64,000 nt of DNA from JBBRHQ01 sp963720735 (GTDB taxonomy: Bacteria; Actinomycetota; Thermoleophilia; Solirubrobacterales; 70-9): positions 62,001 to 126,000 of the forward strand of contig CAVRGL010000011.1 in the NCBI GenBank assembly GCA_963720735.1. The letters are read 5' to 3'. The position numbers were made by a program, and so were the translations under genes. Position 1 is the stretch's first letter, and every line of letters begins with the position of its first letter. The notes below the pieces were generated by a model. That model was given only the letters and a program-made list of their open reading frames with translations. It did no database searches and was not told the origin of the DNA. Below, piece after piece: positions 27,215 to 35,770 of this stretch.

Positions 27215-27606
27215 TGTCGGAGCAGAACCTCGAGCTGATCAGGGAGGGATTCGCCGCCCACAACCGGGGCGACCTCGACGCTCTGACCCAGGTCTACGAC
27301 GAAGACGTGGTCTTCGAGACCCTCCTCCTTGGGACCCACCGGGGCAACGAGGCGATACGCCTGATCTACGAGGAGAACCAGAGGACGCTGGCCGGCTACA
27401 CGGTCGACCCGGTCGAGTTGATCGACGCCGGAGACAAGGTGGTCGCGGTGGCCCAGGTGAACGGGGTCGGGCCGGCGAGCCGGATCGCAATGGAGGATCG
27501 GGACCAATTCGCCTTCCTGTTCACGATCAAGAACGGCCGGGTCGTGCGCGAACAGGCCTTCCGGAACCGCCAGGAGGCCGTCGAAGCCGCCGAGCTGGGC
27601 GATTAG
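27214..27606 (+). CDS. SnoaL-like NTF2-fold protein
   Basis: A 130-residue cone-shaped alpha+beta barrel protein of the SnoaL/NTF2-like group: NLELIREGFAAHNRGDLDALTQVYDEDVVFE at the N-terminus, HRGNEAIRLIYEE, and a closing FTIKNGRVVREQAF with EAVEAAELGD. The fold serves as isomerase, hydrolase or binding protein, so no reaction can be assigned. TGATG junction with DUF1844. Two decayed members of the same family lie at 50.3-51.1 kb. Confidence 0.85.
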   Translation: MSEQNLELIREGFAAHNRGDLDALTQVYDEDVVFETLLLGTHRGNEAIRLIYEENQRTLAGYTVDPVELIDAGDKVVAVAQVNGVGPASRIAMEDRDQFAFLFTIKNGRVVREQAFRNRQEAVEAAELGD

Positions 27607-27730
27607 GCATCGCTGGTCATGCCGGGCCATTCCGCCGGCACCGCAGGGCGCGACGACCCGCCTCGCAGATAGACTCTCGCGCCGCCTGGCCCGGGTCCCT
27701 GCCCCGGGATACCCCACCTAGGAGCCGAAC
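27607..27730 (+). promoter_or_regulatory. leader region of hppA
   Basis: A 124-base gap without an ORF. GATAGACT at 27668-27675 gives a TAGACT -10 candidate, and AGGAG lies just before the TTG start of hppA, so unlike many genes here this one probably has a ~50-base leader with a ribosome binding site. Confidence 0.4.
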
Positions 27731-29812
27731 TTGACCGATTTTCTCACCGACTACGGAGTTGTCGTCGCGCTTGTTTGCTCTGCAGCGGCGATCGTCTACG
27801 GAATCGTCATCACCCAGCGCCTGCTCGGCCGCTCGGCCGGCAACGAGCGCATGCGCGAGATCTCCGGAGCGGTGCAGGAGGGCGCCAAGGCCTACCTGCG
27901 GAGGCAGTACACGATCATCGCCGCGGTGGCGGTGCCGCTGGCGATCATCCTGATCGCCCTCCAGGACTGGAAGACCGCGCTCGGCTTCGTGATCGGCGGC
28001 TGCCTCTCCGGGGCGGCGGGCTTCATCGGCATGAACGTCTCGGTACGGGCCAACGCGCGCGTCGCCGAGGCGGCGCGGGGCGGCGTGCCCCCGGCCCTCG
28101 ACGTCGCCTTCAAGGGCGGCTCCGTGACCGGGCTCCTGGTGGTCGGTCTCGCCCTGCTCGGCGTCGCCGGCTACTTCGGCATCCTCGTGCTCACCGACAA
28201 CAGCGACAAGTCGGCTGTGGACGCGCTGATCGGGCTCGGCTTCGGCGGCTCGCTGATCTCGGTCTTCGCCCGGCTCGGCGGCGGGATCTTCACCAAGGCA
28301 GCCGACGTCGGGGCCGACCTGGTCGGCAAGGTCGAGGCGGGGATCCCCGAGGACGATCCCCGCAACCCGGCTGTGATCGCCGACAACGTCGGCGACAACG
28401 TCGGCGACTGCGCGGGGATGGCGGCCGACCTGTTCGAGACCTACGCGGTCACCTCGGTCGCCGTGATGCTGCTCGGCGTCCTCACCTTCACCAGTGAGTT
28501 CTCCCGCGAGGTGGCGATCTTCCCTCTGGTCATCGGCGCGGTGGCGATCGTCGCCTCGATCATCGGGGCACTGTCGGTGAGGACCAAGTCCGACCGGGTC
28601 GAGGGCGCCCTCTACCAAGGGCTGATCGTCTCCGGGGTCCTCTCGATCGCCGCCTTCTATCCGGTCACCGACTGGCTGATGAGCGACCCGCTGCGGCTCG
28701 GCTTCGCGAGCGCCGGGGCCCAGGCGGTCAGCGTCACCGACCTCTGGCTCTGCGCCGTGATCGGGGTCGCGGTGACTGCCCTGCTGTTCGTCATCACCGA
28801 CTACTACACGTCGACCCGTTTCCGCCCGGTGAAGACAATCGCGGCGGCCTCTGAGACCGGCCACGCGACCAACATCATCCAGGGGCTCGCCCAGGGATTC
28901 CAGTCGACCGCGGCGCCCGCGCTTGTCCTTGCCCTGGCGATCCTCGCCGCCAACGAGCTGGCCGGGGTCTACGGGATCGGCGTCGCCGTGATGGCACAGC
29001 TCTCGCTGACCGGCCTGATCGTCGCGCTCGACGCCTTCGGGCCGATCACCGACAACGCCGGAGGCATCGCCGAGATGGCCGACCTGCCGGAGGAGGTCCG
29101 CAACGTCACCGATCCGCTCGATGCGGTCGGAAACACGACCAAGGCCGTCACAAAGGGGTACGCGATCGGCTCCGCAGCGCTGGCGGCCCTGGTGCTGTTC
29201 TCGGCCTTCAAGAGCGAGCTGAAGGGCGAGGCGCCGGCCGGGTTCGACCTCAACGGCCTCTTCCACCTGACCTCGCCCGACGTGCTGATCGGGCTGATCA
29301 TCGGCGGGATGATGGTCTACCTGTTCGTCGCCCTGGCGATCGAGGCGGTCGGCCGCGCCGGTGGCCAGGTCGTCGAGGAGGTGCGCAAGCAGTTCCGCGA
29401 GCACCCCGGGATCATGGAGGGAACCGAGAAGCCCGAGTACGGGAAGACCGTCGGCATCGTCACAGCGGCCGCCCAGCGGGAGATGATCCTCCCCTCGCTG
29501 ATACCGATCGTGGTGCCGGTCGTGGTCGGGCTGCTCAGCGTCGATGCCCTCGGTGGGTTGCTGATCGGGGTGATCGTCGTCGGTCTCTTCGCGGCGATCT
29601 CGATGACCGCCGGAGGCGGCGCCTGGGACAACGCCAAGAAGCTGATCGAGGACGGCGCCTACGGCGGCAAGGGCTCCGAGGCCCACGCCGCCTCAGTCAC
29701 CGGAGACACGGTCGGCGACCCCTACAAGGACACCGCGGGGCCTGCGATCAACCCGATGATCAAGGTCGCCAACATCGTCGCGATCCTGATCATCCCGATC
29801 GTGCACTTCTAG
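27731..29812 (+). CDS. hppA: proton-translocating pyrophosphatase, K+-independent type
   Basis: Membrane enzyme that pumps H+ with energy from pyrophosphate hydrolysis. The 693-residue protein has about 16 membrane helices and the substrate-binding motifs VKVEAGIPEDDPRNP region and DNVGDNVGDCAGMAADLFE (~residues 220-238), plus GGAWDNAKK near the end. In the diagnostic position it reads GNTTKAVTKGYAIGS: the Lys and Thr are those of K+-independent H+-pumps rather than the Ala/Gly of K+-dependent ones. TTG start with AGGAG upstream. An antisense frame of 689 codons is a codon-bias shadow. Confidence 0.97.
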   Translation: MTDFLTDYGVVVALVCSAAAIVYGIVITQRLLGRSAGNERMREISGAVQEGAKAYLRRQYTIIAAVAVPLAIILIALQDWKTALGFVIGGCLSGAAGFIGMNVSVRANARVAEAARGGVPPALDVAFKGGSVTGLLVVGLALLGVAGYFGILVLTDNSDKSAVDALIGLGFGGSLISVFARLGGGIFTKAADVGADLVGKVEAGIPEDDPRNPAVIADNVGDNVGDCAGMAADLFETYAVTSVAVMLLGVLTFTSEFSREVAIFPLVIGAVAIVASIIGALSVRTKSDRVEGALYQGLIVSGVLSIAAFYPVTDWLMSDPLRLGFASAGAQAVSVTDLWLCAVIGVAVTALLFVITDYYTSTRFRPVKTIAAASETGHATNIIQGLAQGFQSTAAPALVLALAILAANELAGVYGIGVAVMAQLSLTGLIVALDAFGPITDNAGGIAEMADLPEEVRNVTDPLDAVGNTTKAVTKGYAIGSAALAALVLFSAFKSELKGEAPAGFDLNGLFHLTSPDVLIGLIIGGMMVYLFVALAIEAVGRAGGQVVEEVRKQFREHPGIMEGTEKPEYGKTVGIVTAAAQREMILPSLIPIVVPVVVGLLSVDALGGLLIGVIVVGLFAAISMTAGGGAWDNAKKLIEDGAYGGKGSEAHAASVTGDTVGDPYKDTAGPAINPMIKVANIVAILIIPIVHF

Positions 29813-29845
29813 CCAGCTCCACGGACAGTCGGGCGCGTGGGCGAA

Positions 29846-29851
29846 TAGGGT
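29846..29851 (+). promoter_or_regulatory. -10 box, leaderless type, of hydroxy-acid oxidase gene
   Basis: TAGGGT with six bases to the GTG at 29858; no Shine-Dalgarno. Confidence 0.45.
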
Positions 29852-29857
29852 CAACGC

Positions 29858-30946
29858 GTGGCTGAGGCCTGGGAGACGGCGGTCAACCTGGCCGACTTCG
29901 AGCGGATCGCTTCGGAGCGGCTCGACGCGGGGACCCTGGGCTACTTCGCGGGGGGCGCGGCGGACGAGATCACCCTGGCCGACAACGTCGCGGCCTGGCG
30001 GCGCTGGCGGCTGCGGCCCCGGGTGTTGGTCGACGTCAGCGACGTCAGCACCGAGACCGAGCTGCTCGGCGGGCCGGTGTCGATGCCGGTCGGCGTTGCC
30101 CCGGTCGCCTTCCAGCGGTTGGTCGACCCCGATGGGGAGGTGGCGATGGCGCGGGCCGCGGCGGCCGCCGGGACGGTGATGTCGCTGTCGACCATCGCGA
30201 CCGCCCGCCCCAGTGAGGTGGCGGCCGGCGCCCCCGGTGGCCGGCGCTTCTTCCAGCTCTACTGCTTCCGCGACAAGGCGATCACGCGGGCGCTGATGGA
30301 TGAGGCGATCGTCTCCGGGTTCGAGGCGATCCTGCTGACCGTGGACGCCCCCGTCGGCGGTCCACGCGAGCGCGACAAGAAGACCGGGTTCGCGGTTCCG
30401 GCAGAGATCCGCGTGCCCAGCCTCGACGCCGCTCTCGGCGGGCGCACCGCGTTCGTCGCCGAGGTCTTCGACCAGGTGGACGATGCGCTCGACTGGCAGG
30501 ACCTCGAGGATCTCGCCTCGGATTGCGCTGTCCCGGTGCTGGTCAAGGGGGTGTTGACCGCGGAGGATGCCGGGCTCTCGATCGAGCACGGCGCCGCCGG
30601 GGTGGTCGTCTCCAACCACGGCGGCCGCCAGCTCGATTGCGTCTCGGCCACGGCGGACGCATTGCCCGAGATCGTGGAGGTGGTCGAGGGTCGCGGGACG
30701 GTGATCGTCGACGGCGGAATCCGCCGGGGAACCGACGTCGCCATCGCCCTGGCGCTCGGCGCCGATGCCGTCCTGGTCGGCCGTCCGGCGCTCTGGGGGC
30801 TCGCCGCAGGGGGGGAGTCCGGCGCGCAGCGCGCGCTCGAGATGCTGCGCGACGAGCTGGCTCTGGCGCTGACTCTCTGCGGCTGCCGCTCGCCCTCCGA
30901 TCTGAGCCGCAGGCACGTCTGGAGGGGTCCCGCGGGTTCCGCCTGA
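29858..30946 (+). CDS. FMN-dependent alpha-hydroxy-acid oxidase/dehydrogenase
   Basis: Oxidises an L-2-hydroxy acid (lactate- or glycolate-type) to the keto acid using FMN. The 362-residue TIM barrel carries the family hallmarks: YFAGGAADE near residue 30, PVGVAPVAFQRL, FQLYCFRDK, LTVDAP, LVKGVLTAEDA and the catalytic His in VVSNHGGRQLD (~residue 253), then VDGGIRRGTDVAIALALGADAVLVGRP. Whether it uses O2 or a membrane electron acceptor cannot be told. GTG start, leaderless-type. The next gene is a permease with its own promoter. Confidence 0.93.
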   Translation: MAEAWETAVNLADFERIASERLDAGTLGYFAGGAADEITLADNVAAWRRWRLRPRVLVDVSDVSTETELLGGPVSMPVGVAPVAFQRLVDPDGEVAMARAAAAAGTVMSLSTIATARPSEVAAGAPGGRRFFQLYCFRDKAITRALMDEAIVSGFEAILLTVDAPVGGPRERDKKTGFAVPAEIRVPSLDAALGGRTAFVAEVFDQVDDALDWQDLEDLASDCAVPVLVKGVLTAEDAGLSIEHGAAGVVVSNHGGRQLDCVSATADALPEIVEVVEGRGTVIVDGGIRRGTDVAIALALGADAVLVGRPALWGLAAGGESGAQRALEMLRDELALALTLCGCRSPSDLSRRHVWRGPAGSA

Positions 30947-30966
30947 AGGAGAGCCGCCAAGGGTCG

Positions 30967-30972
30967 TATATT
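30967..30972 (+). promoter_or_regulatory. -10 box upstream of leader ORF
   Basis: TATATT, the most AT-rich patch of the region, ends eight bases before the ATG at 30981. This fits leaderless initiation at the 10-codon leader ORF rather than at the permease ATG 25 bases further on. Confidence 0.5.
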
Positions 30973-30980
30973 CGGTTCGG

Positions 30981-31013
30981 ATGCCAGACCTTTTGAGCTA
31001 TCCCGATGGCTAG
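30981..31013 (+). CDS. putative 10-residue leader peptide MPDLLSYPDG
   Basis: ATG at 30981 opens a 10-codon frame whose TAG (31011-31013) lies inside the start region of the APC permease; the permease ATG at 31006 is 5 bases before it (ATGGCTAG). The box TATATT eight bases upstream would make this ATG the 5' end of the mRNA, and the permease start has no Shine-Dalgarno, so permease translation may depend on termination and re-initiation. No attenuator hairpin was found. It may instead be a fortuitous frame. Confidence 0.4.
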   Translation: MPDLLSYPDG

Positions 31014-32910
31014 GCGGATCCCGCAGGACGAGTCGCTGAGCCGGGTCCACGGGGTCGGCGCCCTGTTCGCGGCCGCCTACGGCAATGTCGGCTCCTCGAT
31101 CTACTACGCGCTCGGCGTCACCGCCGCCTTCGCGCTCGGGCTGACCCCGGTCGCCTTCGTCATCTCCGGGCTGATCTTCATGTGTACAGCCGCAACCTAT
31201 GCCGAGGCGACGGTGATGTTCCCGGAGGCGGGTGGCTCCTCGAGCTTCGCCCGCCACGCCTTCAACGAGGTGGTCAGCTTCTTCGCGGCCTGGGGGCAGA
31301 TGCTCAACTACATCATCACGGTCGCGATCTCGGCCTTCTTCGTCCCGCACTACCTGGCGGTCTTCTGGAGCCCGCTCGGACATGGGCCCGGAGACGTGAT
31401 AGGTGGTGCAATCCTGATCGCCGGCCTCGCGGCGCTCAACGTGAAAGGCACGCAGGAGTCGGCCAAATTCAACCTGGTGTTGGCGATTGCCGACCTCGCG
31501 ACCCAGGTAGTTCTTGTCCTGATCGGACTCTTCCTGGTCTTCAGCCCTCAGGTGCTCGTCGACAACGTCCATCTCGGGGTCGCCCCGACATGGAGTGACT
31601 TCGCGCTCGGCATAGCGGTGGGGATGATCGCCTATACCGGAATCGAGACGATTTCCAACATGGCCGAGGAGGCTAAGGACGCCTCGAGGACGATCCCGCG
31701 TGGCGTCGGCCTCGTCGTCCTTGTCGTGCTCGGTCTCTACCTGCTGATCCCGATGATCGCCCTCTCGGCGCTCCCGGTCACCCACAGCGCCGCCGGCGGC
31801 TACACAACCCGGCTCGGCACGACCTTCGCCGACGATCCGATTCTCGGGATCGTTGAGAACCTCGGCCTGGGGGCGGGGCTGACCGACATCCTTCGGGTTT
31901 ACGTCGGAATCCTCGCCGCAGTGATCCTGACGATCGCCACCAACGCCGGCCTGATCGGGGTCTCGCGGCTGACTTACTCGATGGGCCAGCACCGCCAGCT
32001 GCCGGAAGGGCTGCGCCAGGTCCACCCGACCTTCCGCACGCCCTACATCGCAATCATCATCTTCTCGGGAATCGCGATCCTCACCCTGCTGCCGGGGCAG
32101 ACGACCTTCCTGGCGACGATGTACTCGTTCGGGGCGATGCTCTCGTTCACGATCGCCCACATCTCGGTGATCCGGCTGCGCCAGAAGCAGGCGGACGTGG
32201 AGCGTCCCTGGAAGCCGCCGCTGAACGTCCGGGCGTTCGGGGTGGAGGTGCCGCTGACTGCGGTGCTGGGCGGGCTCGGCACCTTCGCCGCCTGGATCGT
32301 GGTGATGGCGCTCAACCCGAAGACCCTGGTGGTCGGCACGGGCTGGATGGTCTTCGGGATCATCCTCTACGTCCTCTACCGCAAGCGCCAGGGCCTGCCG
32401 CTGGCGAAGACAGTCAAGGTCAAGTTGAAGGCGCCGCTCGGGGTCGAGGACATCGAGTACCGCAGCGTGCTCGTCGCCTTCGAGGACGGGCAGCCGTTCT
32501 CCGAGGAGATGGTGGCGACCGCGGTGAAGCTCGCCTCCACCCGCCGCCGTGGGATCCACATCCACTCGATGCTGGAGGTCCCCAGCCATCTGCCGCTGAA
32601 CGCCGAGATGAGGCGCGAGGAATCCGAGGCGCAGAGCAAGGTCGAGCAGGCGAAGCTGATCGGCGGGATGCGGGTCAGCGGCCACGTCGACCGGGTGCGG
32701 CCGGGGCAGGCCGGCTACTCGATCTCGAAGGAGGCCGAGATGATCAAGGCGGTGGCGGTGGTCGTCGGGCTGCGCTACCGCAACGGCACCCCGCTGTACG
32801 GCAAGACTCTGCAGACGGTGCTCGGCGAGCGCCCCTGCCGGGTAATCGTCGTCTCCGATCGCAGCGGGCAGCCCGAACCCGGCCCTTCGCCGGTCCTCGT
32901 CGGAGCCTGA
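31006..32910 (+). CDS. APC-superfamily permease with C-terminal USP domain (1)
   Basis: A 634-residue membrane transporter. Residues ~15-445 form 12 hydrophobic segments of the amino acid-polyamine-cation superfamily (GVGALFAAAYGNVGSSIYYALG at TM1; TYAEATVMFPEAGGSSSFARHAFNE). Residues ~475-625 form a universal-stress-protein-like cytosolic domain (EYRSVLVAFEDG ... VVVGLRYRNGTPLYGKTLQTVL). This architecture is that of some amino-acid/K+ importers, including KimA-type K+ transporters controlled by nucleotide binding to the cytosolic domain. It is followed by a small membrane protein, a second such permease and two TrkA genes, so K+ is a plausible substrate; that is inference. Confidence 0.88.
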   Translation: MARRIPQDESLSRVHGVGALFAAAYGNVGSSIYYALGVTAAFALGLTPVAFVISGLIFMCTAATYAEATVMFPEAGGSSSFARHAFNEVVSFFAAWGQMLNYIITVAISAFFVPHYLAVFWSPLGHGPGDVIGGAILIAGLAALNVKGTQESAKFNLVLAIADLATQVVLVLIGLFLVFSPQVLVDNVHLGVAPTWSDFALGIAVGMIAYTGIETISNMAEEAKDASRTIPRGVGLVVLVVLGLYLLIPMIALSALPVTHSAAGGYTTRLGTTFADDPILGIVENLGLGAGLTDILRVYVGILAAVILTIATNAGLIGVSRLTYSMGQHRQLPEGLRQVHPTFRTPYIAIIIFSGIAILTLLPGQTTFLATMYSFGAMLSFTIAHISVIRLRQKQADVERPWKPPLNVRAFGVEVPLTAVLGGLGTFAAWIVVMALNPKTLVVGTGWMVFGIILYVLYRKRQGLPLAKTVKVKLKAPLGVEDIEYRSVLVAFEDGQPFSEEMVATAVKLASTRRRGIHIHSMLEVPSHLPLNAEMRREESEAQSKVEQAKLIGGMRVSGHVDRVRPGQAGYSISKEAEMIKAVAVVVGLRYRNGTPLYGKTLQTVLGERPCRVIVVSDRSGQPEPGPSPVLVGA

Positions 32911-32925
32911 GGCCGGGGCCCTTTC

Positions 32926-32931
32926 TAGAAT
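32926..32931 (+). promoter_or_regulatory. -10 box, leaderless type, of small membrane protein gene
   Basis: TAGAAT with exactly seven bases to the ATG at 32939; no Shine-Dalgarno between. Confidence 0.5.
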
Positions 32932-32938
32932 CGCCACG

Positions 32939-33133
32939 ATGGCTTCGCCCGAGGGGATCTATCACGGCTCGGTCCGGGCGTTCTCGGTCGTCTTCATCGT
33001 GATCGGCGTAGCCGTCCTGGTCGTCACCCTGGGCGCCGGCGGGGGCCCGCTCTCGGTCGGCGTCCTCATGGGGGTCGCCTTCATCGCCGTCGGCGCCGGC
33101 CGCCTCTGGGCGGCCTCGCGGATGCGCCGGTGA
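32939..33133 (+). CDS. small two-helix membrane protein
   Basis: A 64-residue protein with two hydrophobic segments (~residues 12-32 and 36-54), a Gly-rich turn between them and a basic end (ASRMRR). A clear TANNNT box seven bases before the ATG supports expression, and its TGA overlaps the start of the second permease, so the two are translated together. It may be a small accessory subunit of the permease. No known family. Confidence 0.72.
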   Translation: MASPEGIYHGSVRAFSVVFIVIGVAVLVVTLGAGGGPLSVGVLMGVAFIAVGAGRLWAASRMRR

Positions 33134-35256
33134 ACGGGCCCGCCAGCGGCGACGGCGACCGCGGCGAGCCCGACAGCCGCGCGCGGGGGACGGGGGGCCC
33201 GGTCCTGCTGCGCCGCGGACGCGGCGTCGGGTGGCTGTTCGCGGCGATCTACTCCGCCGTCGGCTTCTCGATCTACTTCGCCCTGGGCGTCGTCGCGGAC
33301 CGCGGCCTCGGGCTGACCCCGCTGATCTTCCTGATCTCGGGGCTGCTCTTCGTGCTCACCGCGCTCAGCTATGTCGAGGGCGGGGCGATGTTCCGCGAGC
33401 GCGGCGGCTCCTCGACCTTCGCCCGCTACGCCTTCAACGAGCTGATCTCGTTCATCGCCGGGTGGGCGATCCTGATCGACTACCTGATCGTCATCGCCCT
33501 GGCGGCGATCTCGGTGCCGCACTACCTCGAGCCGGTCTCGGCGAGCTTCAGCGAGGCTGGCTGGGAGGTGGCGATCGCCGGGGCGGTGATCGTCGTCGCC
33601 TGCCTGCTCAACGTCCGCGACATCAGCGGCAGCCCCCGCCAGAGAGCGCTCGCCGGATTGGCGCTGGCCGACGTGCTGCTGCAGCTGGCGGTGATCGTGG
33701 TCGGCGTGTTCGCCGTCTGGCACCCCGACCGGCTGACCGCCGAGCTCGACCTCTTCTCCAGCCCTGACTTCGTCGACATCGTCTACGCGGCGGTGCTGGC
33801 GATGCTCGCCTACGCGGGGATCGAGGCGGCTTCGAACCTGGCGCCGGACATCGACTTCAGCAGCCGCGACCTGAAGCGGATCGTCTCGGTCGGCGCGGTG
33901 ATGGTTCCGCTCACCTACGCCGGGATGGCGGCGATCGCGCTGATGGCGGTCCCGGTGGTCGCCACGCCGAGCGGCCCCGAGACCGCGCTCGGCACGAAGT
34001 TCGTCGAGGACCCGGTGCTCGGGGTGGTCTCCGCATACCACCCGAGCTGGCTCGCCGACGTGATGAGGTGGGTCGTCGGCCTGGTCGCCGCGTCAGTGCT
34101 CTTCTCGGCGGCGACCACCTCGATGCTCGGCGTCTCACGTCACATCTACACCCTGGCGATCAACCGCCAGATCCCCAGCTGGCTGGGCAAGCTGAACGGC
34201 CGCTACTCGACGCCGCACGTCGCGATCGCGCTATCCGGGGCGATCGCCATCGGCCTCATCGTGCCGACCGACGTCAAGCTGCTGGCCGGGATCTACGCCT
34301 TCGGGGCGACCCTGGCGCTGACCATCGCCCATCTCTCGATCATCCGGCTGCGGATCAGCGATCCCGATCGGGAGAGACCGTTCAGGATCCCGCTTGGGAT
34401 GCCCTGGAGGGGGCAGGAGCTGCCGATCCCGGCGATCGTCGCCGCGGTGGCCAGCGCGCTCGCCTTCGCAAGCGTGATCGCCTACCACGACCGCGCCCGC
34501 TGGGTGGGCGGCGGCTGGATGTTGTTCGGGATCGTCGGCTACGTTCTCTACCGGCGCTTCTTCGAGCAGACCAGCCTCACGCGGCGGGTCTCGGTCAGCC
34601 CGGAGGCGCTGACCAAGCAGGTCCCCGAGCTCGAGTTCCGGAACATCCTCGTGCCGGTGTTCGGGACCGAGCTCGACGACGACATAGTCGGCACGGCCGG
34701 TCGTCTCGCGGCGGCCGAGGACAACGAGCCCGGGCTGAAGATCCCGCAGGGGTTGAGCCGCCGCGGCAAGGAGCGCACCGGCGCCTCGCTCACAGTCATG
34801 CACGTGATCAAGGTTCCGCTCAGCCTGCCCGAGGACGCCGAGCTGGCCGATGAGGAGCGGGAGGCGGAGCGGATCCTCGAGCGGGCGCGCGAGGTGGGGG
34901 AGGAGTACGAGAACGTCAGGGTGGAGAAGCTCGACGTCCGCGGGCGCGAGATCGGGCCGAAGATCGTCCAGGTTGCCCGCGACCTCGGGGTCGAGGCGAT
35001 CGTCATGGGCGGGGAGCCGCCGTCGAAGATCCGCGGCGGGGCGATCTTCGGCGGGGTCGGCGGGACGAAGCCGCCCGAGGTCGGCGCGGCGACCGAGTAC
35101 GTGCTGAAGAAGTCGCCCTGCCGGGTGCTGCTGACCGCTCCTCCCGCGAGCGTCTCCGAAGGGGAGCAGGCCGAGGAAGAGGACGACGGCGCCGACCTGA
35201 GCAACGACGGAGCCCGGAACGTCGGGGGAGAGGAGAACGATTCCGGCGCCGGTTAG
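33130..35256 (+). CDS. APC-superfamily permease with C-terminal USP domain (2)
   Basis: A 708-residue paralogue of the permease at 31006. TM1 reads GVGWLFAAIYSAVGFSIYFALG and the next loop SYVEGGAMFRERGGSSTFARYAFNELISF. The C-terminal domain starts ~residue 500 (ELEFRNILVPVFGTELDDDIVGTAGRLA), contains MHVIKVP and closes with AIVMGGEPP ... KSPCRVLLTAPP, a USP fold closer to the canonical GxxG-type ATP-binding form than that of permease 1. The last ~40 residues are acidic. The start overlaps the small membrane protein gene. Immediately downstream are two TrkA-type genes, matching the actinobacterial order permease-CeoB-CeoC (Rv2690c-Rv2691-Rv2692). Confidence 0.9.
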   Translation: MNGPASGDGDRGEPDSRARGTGGPVLLRRGRGVGWLFAAIYSAVGFSIYFALGVVADRGLGLTPLIFLISGLLFVLTALSYVEGGAMFRERGGSSTFARYAFNELISFIAGWAILIDYLIVIALAAISVPHYLEPVSASFSEAGWEVAIAGAVIVVACLLNVRDISGSPRQRALAGLALADVLLQLAVIVVGVFAVWHPDRLTAELDLFSSPDFVDIVYAAVLAMLAYAGIEAASNLAPDIDFSSRDLKRIVSVGAVMVPLTYAGMAAIALMAVPVVATPSGPETALGTKFVEDPVLGVVSAYHPSWLADVMRWVVGLVAASVLFSAATTSMLGVSRHIYTLAINRQIPSWLGKLNGRYSTPHVAIALSGAIAIGLIVPTDVKLLAGIYAFGATLALTIAHLSIIRLRISDPDRERPFRIPLGMPWRGQELPIPAIVAAVASALAFASVIAYHDRARWVGGGWMLFGIVGYVLYRRFFEQTSLTRRVSVSPEALTKQVPELEFRNILVPVFGTELDDDIVGTAGRLAAAEDNEPGLKIPQGLSRRGKERTGASLTVMHVIKVPLSLPEDAELADEEREAERILERAREVGEEYENVRVEKLDVRGREIGPKIVQVARDLGVEAIVMGGEPPSKIRGGAIFGGVGGTKPPEVGAATEYVLKKSPCRVLLTAPPASVSEGEQAEEEDDGADLSNDGARNVGGEENDSGAG

Positions 35257-35269
35257 CCGCGCCCAGGTC

Positions 35270-35275
35270 TAAGAT
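35270..35275 (+). promoter_or_regulatory. -10 box, leaderless type, of first trkA-like gene
   Basis: TAAGAT with seven bases to the ATG at 35283. Confidence 0.5.
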
Positions 35276-35282
35276 CCGCTCA

Positions 35283-35747
35283 ATGTTCATCCTGATCGTT
35301 GGTTGCGGCCGTGTCGGCTCGAACCTCGCCCGGAACATGCTGAGCGACGGCCACGAGGTCTCCTGCCTCGACGAGGACCCCGAGGCGCAGGCCCGGCTCG
35401 AGGTCGGCCTCGACCAGAGTTGGGAGGACTCCGGTGGCCAGTTCACGGTCGGCACGGCGCTGGAGACGGACGCCCTCGATGCGGCGGGGATCGCCAGGGC
35501 CGATGCCTTCATCGCCTCGACCGACGGCGACAACACCAACATCGTGATCGCTCAGATCGCCCAGCGCCGCTACAACGTCCCCACTGTCATCGCCCGCATC
35601 CTCGATCCACTGCGGGCGGAGTGGTACGCGCATCAGGGAGTGCGGACCGTCTGCCCCACCAAGGTGGCGATAGAGATGTTGGGAAGCGAGGTCAGTGCCG
35701 CCGCGGAGAGGGCGGAAGGCGCCACGGACGCCGGCGAGGCGGCCTGA
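35283..35747 (+). CDS. TrkA-family protein, N-domain only
   Basis: A 154-residue NAD(H)/nucleotide-binding regulator of K+ transport. It opens FILIVGCGRVGSNLARNMLSDGHEV, the TrkA-N/RCK Rossmann motif, followed by FIASTDGDNTNIVIAQIAQRRY and CPTKVAIEMLG. There is no TrkA-C domain, whereas the next gene has one, so the two products probably assemble together on a transporter. It corresponds by position to ceoB of mycobacteria, although that protein is longer. Confidence 0.9.
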   Translation: MFILIVGCGRVGSNLARNMLSDGHEVSCLDEDPEAQARLEVGLDQSWEDSGGQFTVGTALETDALDAAGIARADAFIASTDGDNTNIVIAQIAQRRYNVPTVIARILDPLRAEWYAHQGVRTVCPTKVAIEMLGSEVSAAAERAEGATDAGEAA

Positions 35748-35770
35748 GGGCGAGCGAGGAGGAGGCTGGG

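Noticed and set aside
27617..29686. 689-codon minus-strand open frame opposite hppA
   Set aside because: hppA is certain; the antisense frame is Asp/Gly/His/Arg-rich without any motif, a codon-bias shadow of a GC-rich gene.
30259..32937. 892-codon minus-strand open frame opposite the permease and oxidase
   Set aside because: Spans two well-identified genes and has shadow composition; no domain.
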